Shown here: positions 27,708-37,200 of the stretch, one piece after another
Position numbering within the stretch: the stretch's first letter is position 1
Layout: each line of letters starts with the position of its first letter
NCBI GenBank assembly: GCA_022560875.1
Contig: JADFSH010000006.1
Location: 1-60,486 of the forward strand
Direction: 5' to 3'
DNA from: Planctomycetota bacterium
GTDB lineage: Bacteria; Planctomycetota; Phycisphaerae; Phycisphaerales; SM1A02
Length of the DNA stretch: 60,486 nucleotides
The notes under the pieces: generated by a model
Seen by the model: only the letters and a program-made list of their open reading frames with translations
Told to the model about the DNA's origin: nothing
Database searches by the model: none
Translations under genes and position numbers: made by a program

Positions 27708-28508
27708 ATGAATTCTCAATCACAAGTACCACGCTCCACTGAAGAGCGTCCTTTCGCCGCGATCATTCTCGCGGCGGGCCAGGGAACCCGCATGAACAGC
27801 GACCTGCCCAAGGTCATCCATGCGGTTTGCGCTCGTCCGATGGTGTATTGGGTCGTTCGCGCCGCCCGGGAAGCCGGGGCCAGCCGCATCATCCTGATTG
27901 TGGGACATGGTGCTGACCATGTAAGAGAAGCATTTGCGGGTGATGATGCCGACATCGAATACGCGATCCAGGAACCCCAGCTTGGCACCGGTCACGCCAT
28001 CACCTGCGCCGAGTCTTTGCTCAAGGATTTCGAGGGTGATGTGGTGATACTCGGCGGAGATGGACCCCTGATCCGGGCTGAGACCATTCGCATTATGCAC
28101 ATCCATCACTGCGAAACCTCGGCGGCCGCGACGCTCGCCACTTCCATCATCGACGATCCCACCGGCTACGGGCGGATTCTCCGGGATCCGGAGGGCCGCT
28201 TCGAGGCCATCATCGAGCATAAGAACGCCACAGATGCCCAGCGGGCGATCCACGAGGTTTATCCGAGCTACGCGTGTTTCGATGCAATACTGCTCTTCGA
28301 CCTGCTACGTCAACTCGAGCCTGATTCCGTCAGTGGAGAATATTACCTGACGGAAATTCCGGGGATGCTCAAAGCGCGCGGGCAATGCGTCGAGTTGGTG
28401 GACTCGGTTCCGCCGGAGGATGTGCTTTCCATCAACACCCCGGAGCAACTGGCTCAGGTGGAGGCCATTCTCTCCAATCGACTTCACGCTGCGGAAGTGA
28501 AACCATAA
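27708..28508 (+). CDS. glmU: UTP/NTP-sugar nucleotidyltransferase, GlmU N-terminal domain only
   Basis: A 266-residue Rossmann-like nucleotidyltransferase. The signature AAIILAAGQGTRMNSDLPKV near residues 17-36 is that of GlmU (G-x-G-T-x-M...K). QLGTGHAI, ILGGDGPLI (metal Asp in GDGPL), GYGRILRD, IIEHKNAT and SGEYYLTEIP all follow GlmU order. It would make UDP-N-acetylglucosamine from GlcNAc-1-P and UTP. The left-handed beta-helix acetyltransferase half of normal bifunctional GlmU (about 190 residues) is absent, so the acetylation step must be done by another protein. Its stop TAA overlaps the prs ATG (TAATG). The start at 27708 is likely; a longer frame from 27636 runs close to the tRNA. Confidence 0.85.
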   Translation: MNSQSQVPRSTEERPFAAIILAAGQGTRMNSDLPKVIHAVCARPMVYWVVRAAREAGASRIILIVGHGADHVREAFAGDDADIEYAIQEPQLGTGHAITCAESLLKDFEGDVVILGGDGPLIRAETIRIMHIHHCETSAAATLATSIIDDPTGYGRILRDPEGRFEAIIEHKNATDAQRAIHEVYPSYACFDAILLFDLLRQLEPDSVSGEYYLTEIPGMLKARGQCVELVDSVPPEDVLSINTPEQLAQVEAILSNRLHAAEVKP

Positions 28509-29491
28509 TGAGCATGGCTGATCGAGACCATCTGAAGATTTTCTCGGGACGAGCGGGTAAGGAACTCACCGCCGCAATGTGCGAACACCTGAACATACCC
28601 GAGGCGAGGGCCAAGACCGAACTGTTCCCCGACGGGGAGTTGATCGTCAAGCTCGAAGAGGATGTGCGTGGTCGCGACTGTTTCGTGGTTCAATCAACCT
28701 GCAATCCTGTTAATGCCAACCTCATGGAATTGCTGATCTACATCGACTGCCTGCGTCGCGCATCGGCGAAACGCATCACGGCGGTGATACCCTATTTCGG
28801 CTACGCGAGACAGGATCGCAAGGATGAGGGACGCACTCCAATCACCGCCAAGCTGGTGGCAAACATCATCACCGCAGCCGGGGCGGATCGCGTGCTGTGC
28901 ATGGACCTTCACGCGGCCCAGATTCAGGGTTTTTTCGACATCCCGGTCGATCACCTCTCCGCCTCGACCGTGTTCTGTGATTACTTCGATTCCGTCCGCG
29001 ACACGCTGGGCGATCTGGTCATCGTTTCGCCGGATGTCGGTAACGTAAAGGTCGCCAACATGTATGCGAGCCTGCTCGATGCGGATCTTGCCATCATCGA
29101 CAAGCGACGGGAATCGGGTATGAAGGTGGCCTCAAAGAATCTCATCGGTGATGTCGATGGCATGACGGTGTTGATGGTTGACGACATGATCTCAACCGCG
29201 GGAACGGTCTGCGAGGCGGCCAAGCTCGTGAAGGATCGCGGCGCCAAAACCGTGATCGCCTCCGCCACTCATGCCGTGCTTGTGGGATTGGCCCTGGAGC
29301 GTCTGGGAGAAGCGGAGATCGATCAGGTCATCATCTCCGACACCATTCCCAACGGCAATCGGCTTCAGCCGCTCGAACACAAACTGCACCAACTGACGGT
29401 TGCGAAGCTGTTCGGAGAGGCCGTGCATCGGATCCATCACGACATGTCCGTTTCGGCGCTGTTCCGGCGGGCGGGTCAGACAAAGCGCTGA
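28508..29491 (+). CDS. prs: Ribose-phosphate pyrophosphokinase
   Basis: A 327-residue PRPP synthase, making phosphoribosyl pyrophosphate from ribose 5-phosphate and ATP for nucleotide, His and Trp synthesis. Motifs: FSGRAGKELTAAMCEHLN, FPDGELIVKLEE, IPYFGYARQDRKDEGRTPITAKLVA (flexible ATP loop), CMDLHAAQIQGFFDIPVDHL, IIDKRRE and the PRPP loop VLMVDDMISTAGT. The length is slightly above the usual 310-320. It begins on the glmU stop codon (one-base overlap). Adjacent glmU-prs-rplY-pth order is common in many bacteria, which supports one operon. Confidence 0.97.
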   Translation: MSMADRDHLKIFSGRAGKELTAAMCEHLNIPEARAKTELFPDGELIVKLEEDVRGRDCFVVQSTCNPVNANLMELLIYIDCLRRASAKRITAVIPYFGYARQDRKDEGRTPITAKLVANIITAAGADRVLCMDLHAAQIQGFFDIPVDHLSASTVFCDYFDSVRDTLGDLVIVSPDVGNVKVANMYASLLDADLAIIDKRRESGMKVASKNLIGDVDGMTVLMVDDMISTAGTVCEAAKLVKDRGAKTVIASATHAVLVGLALERLGEAEIDQVIISDTIPNGNRLQPLEHKLHQLTVAKLFGEAVHRIHHDMSVSALFRRAGQTKR

Positions 29492-29543
29492 GTCAGCGCA
29501 GCAAAGAAGCATTACCTACGTTTTCTGCAAAGGAATCAGTCAG

Positions 29544-30203
29544 ATGGCACACGAAACCCCAACTATCACCGCCCAGACCCGGGAGCGCACCGGTACCCGA
29601 TTCTCACAGCGTCTTCGCAAAGCCGGCAGGCTCCCCGCGGTTATTTACGGTCATAAATCCGACCCCGTCTCAATCAGTTTGGACGAAAAGGAGATACTTC
29701 TCCACCTTCATCATGGCAGTCACGTCGTCAACGTCACTATCGAAGGCGGCAAGACCGAAACCTGCCTGGTGAAGGAACTACAATTCGGCTATCTCGGCGA
29801 CAACATCATCCATCTCGATCTGGCCCGGGTGGATCTCGACGAAGAGGTGCATGTCCAGGTGCATCTGAATTTCATCGGCAAATCTACCGAGGCCCAGAAG
29901 GTGGGCGCCATCGTGTCCCATCCCATCACGGAGCTTGAGGTGATCTGCAAAGTCAGCGCCATTCCCGGGGAGATCAAGGTTGATTCCTCCAAAATGGAGG
30001 GCACCATTTTCACCGTGGGTGATATCGAACTGCCCTCCAGCGTGCGGACCGAGGTCAAACCGGATACCCCGATCCTGACGATCAGCTTTATTCACGAAGA
30101 GGAAGCGGTCGGGGAAGAAGTCGAAGTCGCTGACGTAACCACGTCGGAGCCCGAAGTCATCACGGAAACCAAGCCCGAAGAAACGAAGAAAGGCGAGGCA
30201 TGA
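29544..30203 (+). CDS. rplY: Large ribosomal subunit protein bL25 (CTC type)
   Basis: A 219-residue general-stress L25. The N-terminal domain (about 10-95: RTGTRFSQRLRKAGRLPAVIYG, VKELQFGYLGDNIIHLDL) binds 5S rRNA. The C-terminal TL5/CTC domain (about 100-190) has VHVQVHLNFIG and FTVGDIELPSSV. A Glu/Val-rich acidic tail of about 30 residues ends it. The ATG at 29544 follows AAAGGA by 10 bases. Its last four bases overlap the pth ATG. Length and tail fit the long CTC form rather than the short E. coli L25. Confidence 0.95.
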   Translation: MAHETPTITAQTRERTGTRFSQRLRKAGRLPAVIYGHKSDPVSISLDEKEILLHLHHGSHVVNVTIEGGKTETCLVKELQFGYLGDNIIHLDLARVDLDEEVHVQVHLNFIGKSTEAQKVGAIVSHPITELEVICKVSAIPGEIKVDSSKMEGTIFTVGDIELPSSVRTEVKPDTPILTISFIHEEEAVGEEVEVADVTTSEPEVITETKPEETKKGEA

Positions 30204-30805
30204 AGCTGGTGGTGGGACTCGGCAATCCCGGTAAAGAGTACGACGACACACGACACAATCTCGGGTTCGTCGTGCTCGATCATCTGGCCCGACGGTACAC
30301 GTCGGGAGCGGTCGCACGCAGCAAGTTTCACGCCGCAACGCTCGACGCCCGGATTGATGATCAGAAGGTGATATTGCTCAAACCCACGACCTATATGAAT
30401 CATTCCGGTCTGGCTGTCTCGGAGGCGGTACGGTTTTATAAACTTGAGGTCGAGAAAGATCTTCTGATCATTGTCGATGACATCGCCCTGCCCTGCGGCA
30501 TCATTCGTTTGCGCCCCGATGGCGGCGCAGGCGGGCACAACGGCCTGTCTGACATTGAACAGAAACTCGGCACTGATGCCTACGGACGATTGCGAATCGG
30601 CATCGACAAGCCGGGGTGCATCCCGCAAAAGGACTATATCCTCGGAAAATTGAGTCCCGAGCAGCGAGATCTCGTCGAAGCCGTTTTTGACGAGGCGGTC
30701 GATGCCGCCGTCTGCTGGGTCTCCCGGGGCATGACGGAAACGATGAATCAATTCAACCGGAAAAACACCGAAGAACGTGAAACCCCATCCGGCGCGAGCC
30801 GGTGA
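30200..30805 (+). CDS. pth: Peptidyl-tRNA hydrolase
   Basis: A 201-residue esterase that recycles peptidyl-tRNA released from stalled ribosomes. The active-site residues are in place: Asn9 (GLGNPGKEY), His19 (DTRHNLGF) and Asp93 (IIVDDIALPCG), with KPTTYMNHSG and GGAGGHNGLSDIEQKLG for substrate binding. The start overlaps the rplY stop by 4 bases (ATGA), so translation is coupled. A short Lys/Glu-rich tail follows the core. It lies between two ribosomal protein genes, a usual context. Confidence 0.97.
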   Translation: MKLVVGLGNPGKEYDDTRHNLGFVVLDHLARRYTSGAVARSKFHAATLDARIDDQKVILLKPTTYMNHSGLAVSEAVRFYKLEVEKDLLIIVDDIALPCGIIRLRPDGGAGGHNGLSDIEQKLGTDAYGRLRIGIDKPGCIPQKDYILGKLSPEQRDLVEAVFDEAVDAAVCWVSRGMTETMNQFNRKNTEERETPSGASR

Positions 30806-30826
30806 TGAACATGCAAAGGTAGTGAT

Positions 30827-31390
30827 ATGACACAGGACCGAATCAGCATCTACGAAGGATTATTTCTCTTTCCCCAGTCAGCCGCGGCTAATCTGCAGGG
30901 CGCGGTTGATCATCTCAAGGAATTGCTCGATCGCGCGAGCGCGGAAATCATCAGTTTCAGCAAGTGGGATGAACGCAAGCTGGCCTATGAGATCAAGGGT
31001 AACAAGCGCGGTGTCTATTTCCTGACGTACTTCAAAGCGCCGGCGTCGAATCTGATCACCCTCGAACGCCACTGCAACCTCTCGGAGCAATTGCTTCGCT
31101 TCTTGATTACAAAGGCGGACCTGATTCCCCAGCAGACGATCATGGCTGCGGAGGGTCAGGATAAGCTCGCCGATGAAATCCGTTTGCGCTCCGAAAAGAG
31201 TTCGGAGTCCGGTGCCGATGGTGCCGTGGAGACATCCCGAGTTGAGTCGCGCTCGAAACTCGAGAAGGCGGCGGAATCACTTCCCGAGAAGAAGAAGGAA
31301 GATGTGGTCATCGAGACCCCGAAGTCGGAAAGCCCGGCAACCCCCAAAGAAACAGCATCACCCGAAGTCGAAGCCGCCACGGAAGCCTGA
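30827..31390 (+). CDS. rpsF: Small ribosomal subunit protein bS6 with acidic C-terminal extension
   Basis: A 187-residue S6. The first 100 residues are the standard ferredoxin-like domain (YEGLFLFPQ, SKWDERKLAYEIKGNKRGVYFLTYF, RHCNLSEQLLRFLI). The next 85 residues form a Ser/Glu/Lys/Pro-rich low-complexity tail, giving about 60-80 residues more than typical S6. In many bacteria S6 is followed by ssb and rpsR (S18, its ribosomal partner); here ssb follows but no S18 gene is present. The tail may substitute for contacts or simply be disordered; nothing more can be said. Confidence 0.95.
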   Translation: MTQDRISIYEGLFLFPQSAAANLQGAVDHLKELLDRASAEIISFSKWDERKLAYEIKGNKRGVYFLTYFKAPASNLITLERHCNLSEQLLRFLITKADLIPQQTIMAAEGQDKLADEIRLRSEKSSESGADGAVETSRVESRSKLEKAAESLPEKKKEDVVIETPKSESPATPKETASPEVEAATEA

Positions 31391-31530
31391 TCGCACGATA
31401 TGTGGGTATTTTGACTTTCGCGACTCAGACCGCCTCATACCGGCGATCAGGGTGATACGATATCCCGGCCTCAGTGGCGCCCAAGTGGTGCCCTTCTTGT
31501 TTACGAAACATAGCTTGATTGGAGAAAAAC

Positions 31531-31974
31531 ATGCCTGACTACAACAAAGTGCTTTTGATGGGACGACTGACCCGGGATGTGGAGCTGAAGTACACACCCT
31601 CGAACATGGCGGTGGCGAACATCGGCCTCGCGGTGGGGAGACGCTACAAGACCAAGGACGGCGAGCAGCGCGAAGAAACGACTTTCGTCGATTGCGAAGC
31701 CTGGTCGCGTACCGCCGAACTGATGAACCAGTACCTGTCCAAGGGCCGGCCGGTGTTCATCGAAGGCAGGCTCAAGCTCGATCAATGGCAGGACAAGGAC
31801 GGTTCCAACCGCTCGAAGATGAAAGTCGTCATCGAGAATTTCCAGTTCATCGATTCGCGCCCGAGCAGTAATGACGGCGGCGGCGGACAAAGTAATGCTC
31901 CGACCACGGCCGGCGCGACCGCCTCCGGCGGGCCTGTCCACGAACCGATCGGAGAGGATGACATTCCCTTCTAG
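31531..31974 (+). CDS. ssb: Single-stranded DNA-binding protein
   Basis: A 147-residue SSB with an OB fold (NKVLLMGRLTRDVELKYTPSNMAVANIGLAV, described here in parts; then TTFVDCEAWSRTAELMNQYL and GRPVFIEGRLKLDQWQDKDG). A Gly/Ser/Thr linker leads to the C-terminal acidic tip GEDDIPF, the docking site for replication and repair partners. The ATG at 31531 has GGAG 6 nt upstream. A slightly earlier in-frame start (31519) is less likely. It lies 140 bases after rpsF, with no terminator between, and 90 before rplI. Confidence 0.96.
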   Translation: MPDYNKVLLMGRLTRDVELKYTPSNMAVANIGLAVGRRYKTKDGEQREETTFVDCEAWSRTAELMNQYLSKGRPVFIEGRLKLDQWQDKDGSNRSKMKVVIENFQFIDSRPSSNDGGGGQSNAPTTAGATASGGPVHEPIGEDDIPF

Positions 31975-32020
31975 CGGGCCTACCCTCTCCCCTCCCCGAC
32001 CTGATCGAACACTCGCTGGG

Positions 32021-32037
32021 GCCCCGATGAGCGGGGC
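32021..32037 (+). promoter_or_regulatory. Hairpin in the rplI leader
   Basis: A GC-rich 6-bp stem (32021-32026 with 32032-32037) with a 5-base loop, 28 bases before the rplI ATG and just upstream of its ribosome-binding region (AAAAAGGA at 32049-32056). No T-run follows it, so it is more likely a leader structure than a terminator. Confidence 0.3.
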
Positions 32038-32064
32038 TCCTAACTTCAAAAAGGACAGCGAATC

Positions 32065-32682
32065 ATGGCCAAACCAATCCAACTGCTTCTTCTGAAAACA
32101 ATCGAGAATCTCGGTATCGTCGGCGACATCGTCAAGGTGAAACCGGGGTACGCCCGCAACTATCTGGTCCCCCACGGTTTTGCCGAGCCCCCCACCAAGG
32201 TGAAGATCGAAGCTCTGAAGGAAGAACGCGCCCGCGCCGAATCAGAACTCAACATACTCCGCAAGCAACGCGTGGTGTTGCTCGAACGGATGATGGATGT
32301 CCAGGTGACGCTGGTGAGAAGCTGCAACGACCAGGGCGTGCTGTACGGCTCGGTCACCCAGCGCGACATCTCTGATGCGCTGATCGAAGCCGGTTACGGC
32401 GTGGACACCCGCTCCATTCGACTCCATCAGCCGATTCGACACATCGGCCCCAACGAGGTGACCGTGCAATTCGAGAAGGAACTGCGGACGGACATTGCCG
32501 TCATCATCGAGCCGGATCAACCTCTCGAAGAGCGGGAGGAGATGGAATTCGACAACGAGGGCAACTTGATCGAAAAGTCGAGTAAGGAAGAGGCCCGAGC
32601 CCGCCGGAAGGAACGCAAGGCGGAACGAGAACGACAACATGAAGAGGAATCCGATCCGAAGCCCGTTGAAGCTGGCGCGTGA
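32065..32682 (+). CDS. rplI: Large ribosomal subunit protein bL9 with basic/acidic tail
   Basis: A 205-residue L9. The N-terminal rRNA-binding domain carries LLLKTIENLGIVGDIVKVKPGYARNYLVPHG with the family's conserved glycines, here seen near residues 8-38. A long connecting helix follows (about 42-75), then the C-terminal domain (LYGSVTQRDISDAL, RSIRLHQPIRHIG). About 50 extra charged residues (Glu/Arg/Lys-rich) lie beyond the normal end near 150. The gene ends the housekeeping operon, and a strong terminator follows at 32712-32735. Confidence 0.96.
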   Translation: MAKPIQLLLLKTIENLGIVGDIVKVKPGYARNYLVPHGFAEPPTKVKIEALKEERARAESELNILRKQRVVLLERMMDVQVTLVRSCNDQGVLYGSVTQRDISDALIEAGYGVDTRSIRLHQPIRHIGPNEVTVQFEKELRTDIAVIIEPDQPLEEREEMEFDNEGNLIEKSSKEEARARRKERKAERERQHEEESDPKPVEAGA

Positions 32683-32711
32683 TCGGTTTCATCACCCGGA
32701 ATCATTCCTGA

Positions 32712-32735
32712 CCCGGCTGGGCAAGCCGGGTTTTT
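32712..32735 (+). terminator. Rho-independent terminator of the prs-rplI operon
   Basis: A 7-bp GC stem (CCCGGCT with AGCCGGG), a 5-base loop and a run of five T, 30 bases after the rplI stop. Confidence 0.88.
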
Positions 32736-32751
32736 CATGGCCCGAAAGGAA

Positions 32752-33177
32752 TCAGTTCGTCAGAGTCTGCCTTTGCTTGGCCTGCGCCACCTCTTTGATG
32801 AACGTCAGCTCAAGGAATCTCGCCACATAGTCCAGAATGCTCATCGCCTCAGGGATGTCAGGATTGTTCGTTGCTCCCATCGGCTCGAAACGCATCCCAC
32901 GGAAGCGATCGACCGCATCCTGAAGCGGCAAGCCGTATTGAAGTGCAATGCTGAAAGCCCGGCAAAAACCCTGAATAAGCCCGGACAGCGTGGAGCCCTC
33001 CTTGCTCATCTTGATGAAGATCTCTCCCGGCGTGCCATCTTCATGCAGGCCGATGGTGAGATATCCCTCATGCCCCGCCACCGCAAACTTATGCGTGATC
33101 GACTTTCGGGTTCGAGGGAGAACACGACGTGGATTGTGAGTCACTTTCGGAGGTATCAATTGGTTATTCTCGTTCAA
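32752..33177 (-). CDS. Stand-alone homolog of the C-terminal domain of class II ribonucleotide reductase
   Basis: A 141-residue protein that matches the region near the C-terminus of vitamin B12-dependent ribonucleotide reductase (NrdJ): HKFAVAGHEGYLTIGLHEDG, PGEIFIKMSKEGSTLSGLIQ, SIALQYGLPLQDAVDRF, and RFEPMGATNNPDIPEAMSILDYVARFL. The catalytic barrel with the radical-forming and substrate-reducing residues is not present, and neither is the zinc-like Cys tail. It is thus not an active reductase by itself. It could be a split-gene partner, a regulator or a duplicated domain with a new role. No nrdJ is in the window. It converges with the rplI operon and lies about 100 bases from a membrane protein gene. 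Confidence 0.75.
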   Translation of the reverse strand: MNENNQLIPPKVTHNPRRVLPRTRKSITHKFAVAGHEGYLTIGLHEDGTPGEIFIKMSKEGSTLSGLIQGFCRAFSIALQYGLPLQDAVDRFRGMRFEPMGATNNPDIPEAMSILDYVARFLELTFIKEVAQAKQRQTLTN

Positions 33178-33279
33178 GCCGAGCCGGTTTCGACCCGTCG
33201 CGCCGCCTGAAAATCCTTTGATTCTTCCGCAAAAGCATCGGCAACCGACCGTTTCTCACTGCACATTCATCCAATATCA

Positions 33280-34206
33280 TCACATCGAAGCGAGACGCCA
33301 GGCGGCAAGGGTCGAAGTGGCCAGCAGGGCCAGGATCCCGCACACTCGCCTTGTTGTGACATGAAGCCGCATCGTGAGCCACCCGACCGGCCCCAGAATG
33401 AGCAGGAGACTTCCTTCCAGAGCGTATCTGCCGAATCCGTGGGCGACGCGATCTGATATGTTCGGCGACTCTCCGGCCCACACTTCGAGCATCGTGGGAA
33501 GCATAAACAGGAGCGAGGCCAGTCCAAGCCCGAACATCACTCCGTATGTCGCTGTCCACCCCCCCAGACGGAGGGCCGATTGAGGGCCACATAATCTTGC
33601 CGTGGCCGCCAGGGCCATCACCGCGTAAGCAATCATCATGGCACTACTCAAAGGCCACCATGCCTGATCGCAAAACACGGCGGCAAGACCCTGCCCCAGT
33701 GAGCAGAGTACGACCCAAAACGTAGCGTATCCGACATTCATTTCATCCGCATTCGCTTTGGCCGGTAACTCGGAGGAATGCGTCGCATTGAGCCACATGA
33801 GCACTGCCCCCAGCGCAAACATCACCTGGCCTGTCCATACCCTCAGTTCATGAGCAACCCCTAGGAAAAGCATCACCAGGCCGGTGGTCATCCAGATCGC
33901 CATCGGTTTCAGGGTCAGGCCCGAATTATCCTGGCCCGGTTGACCAAAGAGCAACATCATGCCCAGCCCGAATGCGCCACAGACCAGCGGCCCCCCGAGC
34001 GGCACCCATCCCACCCCTTGAGCATCCTCATGCATCCGGCCCACCATCACCAGCATGGGAAGCGCCAGCGAGATTGGCAGCCAGATGTCCAGCACGATAT
34101 CCGAACATCGCATCCGCCGGAGCGAGGGGAGGATCGAACCAATCAGGAGTCGCAACGACACGACCACCAGAACCGTCTGCAGGAGGATGAGCGCCAAGGA
34201 AAGCAC
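33280..34206 (-). CDS. Polytopic membrane protein of unknown function
   Basis: A 308-residue, very hydrophobic protein with about ten predicted membrane helices (the first at 1-23, LALILLQTVLVVVSLRLLIG; the last near 285-303). Short polar loops contain few charged residues; one larger loop at about 150-165 is acidic. I recognise no family or motif. It lies 22 bases downstream of mfd on the same strand, so it may be co-transcribed with it. The reading frame, the codon pattern and the regular helix spacing support a real gene. Confidence 0.65.
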   Translation of the reverse strand: MLSLALILLQTVLVVVSLRLLIGSILPSLRRMRCSDIVLDIWLPISLALPMLVMVGRMHEDAQGVGWVPLGGPLVCGAFGLGMMLLFGQPGQDNSGLTLKPMAIWMTTGLVMLFLGVAHELRVWTGQVMFALGAVLMWLNATHSSELPAKANADEMNVGYATFWVVLCSLGQGLAAVFCDQAWWPLSSAMMIAYAVMALAATARLCGPQSALRLGGWTATYGVMFGLGLASLLFMLPTMLEVWAGESPNISDRVAHGFGRYALEGSLLLILGPVGWLTMRLHVTTRRVCGILALLATSTLAAWRLASM

Positions 34207-34227
34207 GCGGGGAGTCTAGCGATTCAT

Positions 34228-37200
34228 TCACACCGTGGTGGGATGCTCGACCTCTTCTTTGAGGCGCTTTCGCAGTATGGCCAACAGGGTATCAGGCTCC
34301 AGGTAAGACTTCGGCGGACGATAGTACACTTCGACCAGTCCGCTGGAATCCGGCTGGCCGACAAAACGCAGCGTTCCCTTCGCCTGACCCATCCGATTAC
34401 CAAGTGTCTTGGGATCGCGGGTGCGGAAAATAATGTCATCCTCATGTCGGGTCACAGACTGGATATTGATCAGAGTCGCCAGCACGCGAATTTCTGCAAG
34501 CTGAAGCAGCCGATCCGCTCTGCGGGGCAATTCGCCATACGCGCTGATGAGATCCCGCTCGACCTGCGCAAGTTCGTCAAGATCCTTCGCACGGCTGATT
34601 CGCCGATAGGCGTCCATCCGTCGCGCATCGGAGGGAATGTAGCCCTTGGGCAGACTGCCGGTGATGTCCAGGTCGATGGTGGTGTCAAGGGTCGTCACCG
34701 TTCGCTGGTTCTTGAGCTCGGCGACGGCCTGCTCCAGGAGCTGGCAGTACATCTCGTACCCGACCGCCGCGATGTGACCGGATTGCTCCGGTCCAAGCAG
34801 GTTGCCGGCTCCTCGAATCTCCAGGTCGCGGAGGGCGATCTTGAAACCCGCGCCCAGCATGGAGAAATTCTCGATTGCGCGCAGTCGTCGCATCGCATCG
34901 TCCGTGGGTGGTTTCTTGCGGGGTAGCAGCATGTAGCAGTACGCCCGATGCTTGTAACGACCCACCCGCCCCCGAAGCTGGTGCAGTTCGGACAGGCCGA
35001 ACATGTTGGCATCATTGATGAACATGGTGTTGGCGGTGGGAATGTCGATTCCCGACTCGATGATGGTCGTGCAGACGAGGATGTCCGCTTTCCGGCGTAT
35101 AAACGTGAGCATGACCTGTTCCAGCTCCCGTGAGGGCATCTGGCCGTGCCCGACGATGATTTTGGCATCCGGAACGAGCTCCTGGATTTCAGCGGCGACG
35201 GATTGGATGTTGTGAACGCGATTGTGGACGAAAAACACCTGCCCCTCGCGGGCGAGTTCGCGAATGATCGCCTGCTTGATGCGCTTGGCGTTGTAGGGAA
35301 TGACCTCCGTCACGATCGCCCGTCGCTCCAGCGGCGGGGTCGTGAGTGAGCTGATATCGCGCAGCCCCAGCAGTGACATGTGAAGTGTGCGCGGAATCGG
35401 GGTCGCGCTGAGGGTCAATACATCTGCCGTGGTCCGAAACGCCAACAGCCGCTGTTTATGCTCGACGCCGAATCGTTGTTCCTCGTCGATAATGACCAAC
35501 CCCAGGTCGGCGAACATCACATCCTTGCTGAGGATCCGGTGGGTGCCGATGACAATGTCCACCTGGCCCTTGGCGATCGCCAGTAGCGTTTCTTTTGATT
35601 CCTTGACGGTCTTGAAGCGACTGAGGGACTCAATCCGGAAGGGGTAATCTGCGAAGCGCTCGCGGAAGGTTCGCTCGTGCTGTTCGGCGAGAACCGTCGT
35701 CGGGACAAGAACCGCCACCTGCTTGCCGTATTCAACCGCCTTGAACGCCCCGCGGATGGCAATTTCCGTTTTGCCGAACCCCACATCGCCGCATATCAAT
35801 CGGTCCATGGGCCTCGGATCGTTCATGTCCTTTTTCATCGCGGCAATAGCGGTAAGTTGATCCTCGGTCTCCTCATACGGGAACTCGGCTTCAAACTCGT
35901 ACTGCCAGACCGTATCGACCGGATAACGAATGCCCGGCATCGATTCCCGGGCCGCCTGGATGCGAAGCATCTCCCCGGCAAGATCGCGTACCGCCTCGGA
36001 CACCTTCTCTTTTTGTCGTTTCCATCCTTTGCCGCCGAGGGTGGACAGTTTCGGAGCGCCCTTGAACGCGCCGATATACTTCTGCACCTTCTCGATGTGG
36101 GATGAGGGGACGTGCAGTTTCGAGCGACCGGAAAATTCCAGCGTCAGATATTCCTCGCCGTTCTTCTCCAGAGTCTGCAGGCCGAGAAACCTGGCGATGC
36201 CATGGTCGCGATGGACAACGATGTCGCCCGGCTGAAGATCGACGAACGAATCCATGGCTCGTCCCCCCGACATGCGCCGAACGCGCCGACGCGTGAGATA
36301 TCGATTCAGCAGTTCGTGATAGGGAACCAGGGCAAGCGATTTCCGGCCGGCGGAGGTCAGGTCGGGTCCGGTCCAGATCAGGCCCCGATGCAGATAATGC
36401 GTGATGACCGTGACGTGAGGCTTCGGCGTGATCGACACGTCAATTTCTTCCAGCAACTCGGTCAGACGACTCTTCTCGCCCTCGTTTTGGCAGAGAACAA
36501 CCGTCGAATGCTCGCGGGCCAGTTCATGGAGCTGGACGATGGCCTGAGTCGTCTCCTCCTCGAAGCCCGGCAACATCTGCACCGGCAGTTCCACGCGACG
36601 GGTCGGCATCGTCCCTTCCGAGTACTGGTTCACATCAATCACCGAGTGGCATCGTGCCCCGATCGACTTGAACACCGACGGCGGGCCGATCAGGCCCCGG
36701 GCATCCACCGCGCGGTCATAGTAGCTTCGCCCCTGCTCGGTCAGTTCCGTCATTTCTGAGAGCACCGCAACCGCACCCCCCGGCATATGCTCGAGAAGAG
36801 AAACGAAACTGTCATCGCGTTGCAACTGCTCAACCGTCGCGCCGACGATTTCCACTCGTTCCAGCGTACGATCGGAACCCATCGAGTCGAGGTCGATCTC
36901 TGACATGCGTTCGACCTTATTGCCGAACATGTCGATCCTCACCGGCACCGACTCCGGCGAGTAGATATCGATGATGTCGCCGCGCAGGGCGAATTCACCC
37001 GGGGCATCGATGGTCACCACGCGCGAGTATCCCGCATCATCAAGCCACCGGGCAAAGTCAACCGGATCGATCGCATCCCCCAGGCGAATGACAAGAAACA
37101 TCTGATCCAGTTGCGTCGCGTCCGGCACCGCCTGCATCAGCGCCTGAATCGGGGTCACGATGATGGCGGGGATATCCCCCTCACCAAGACGCTTCACCAG

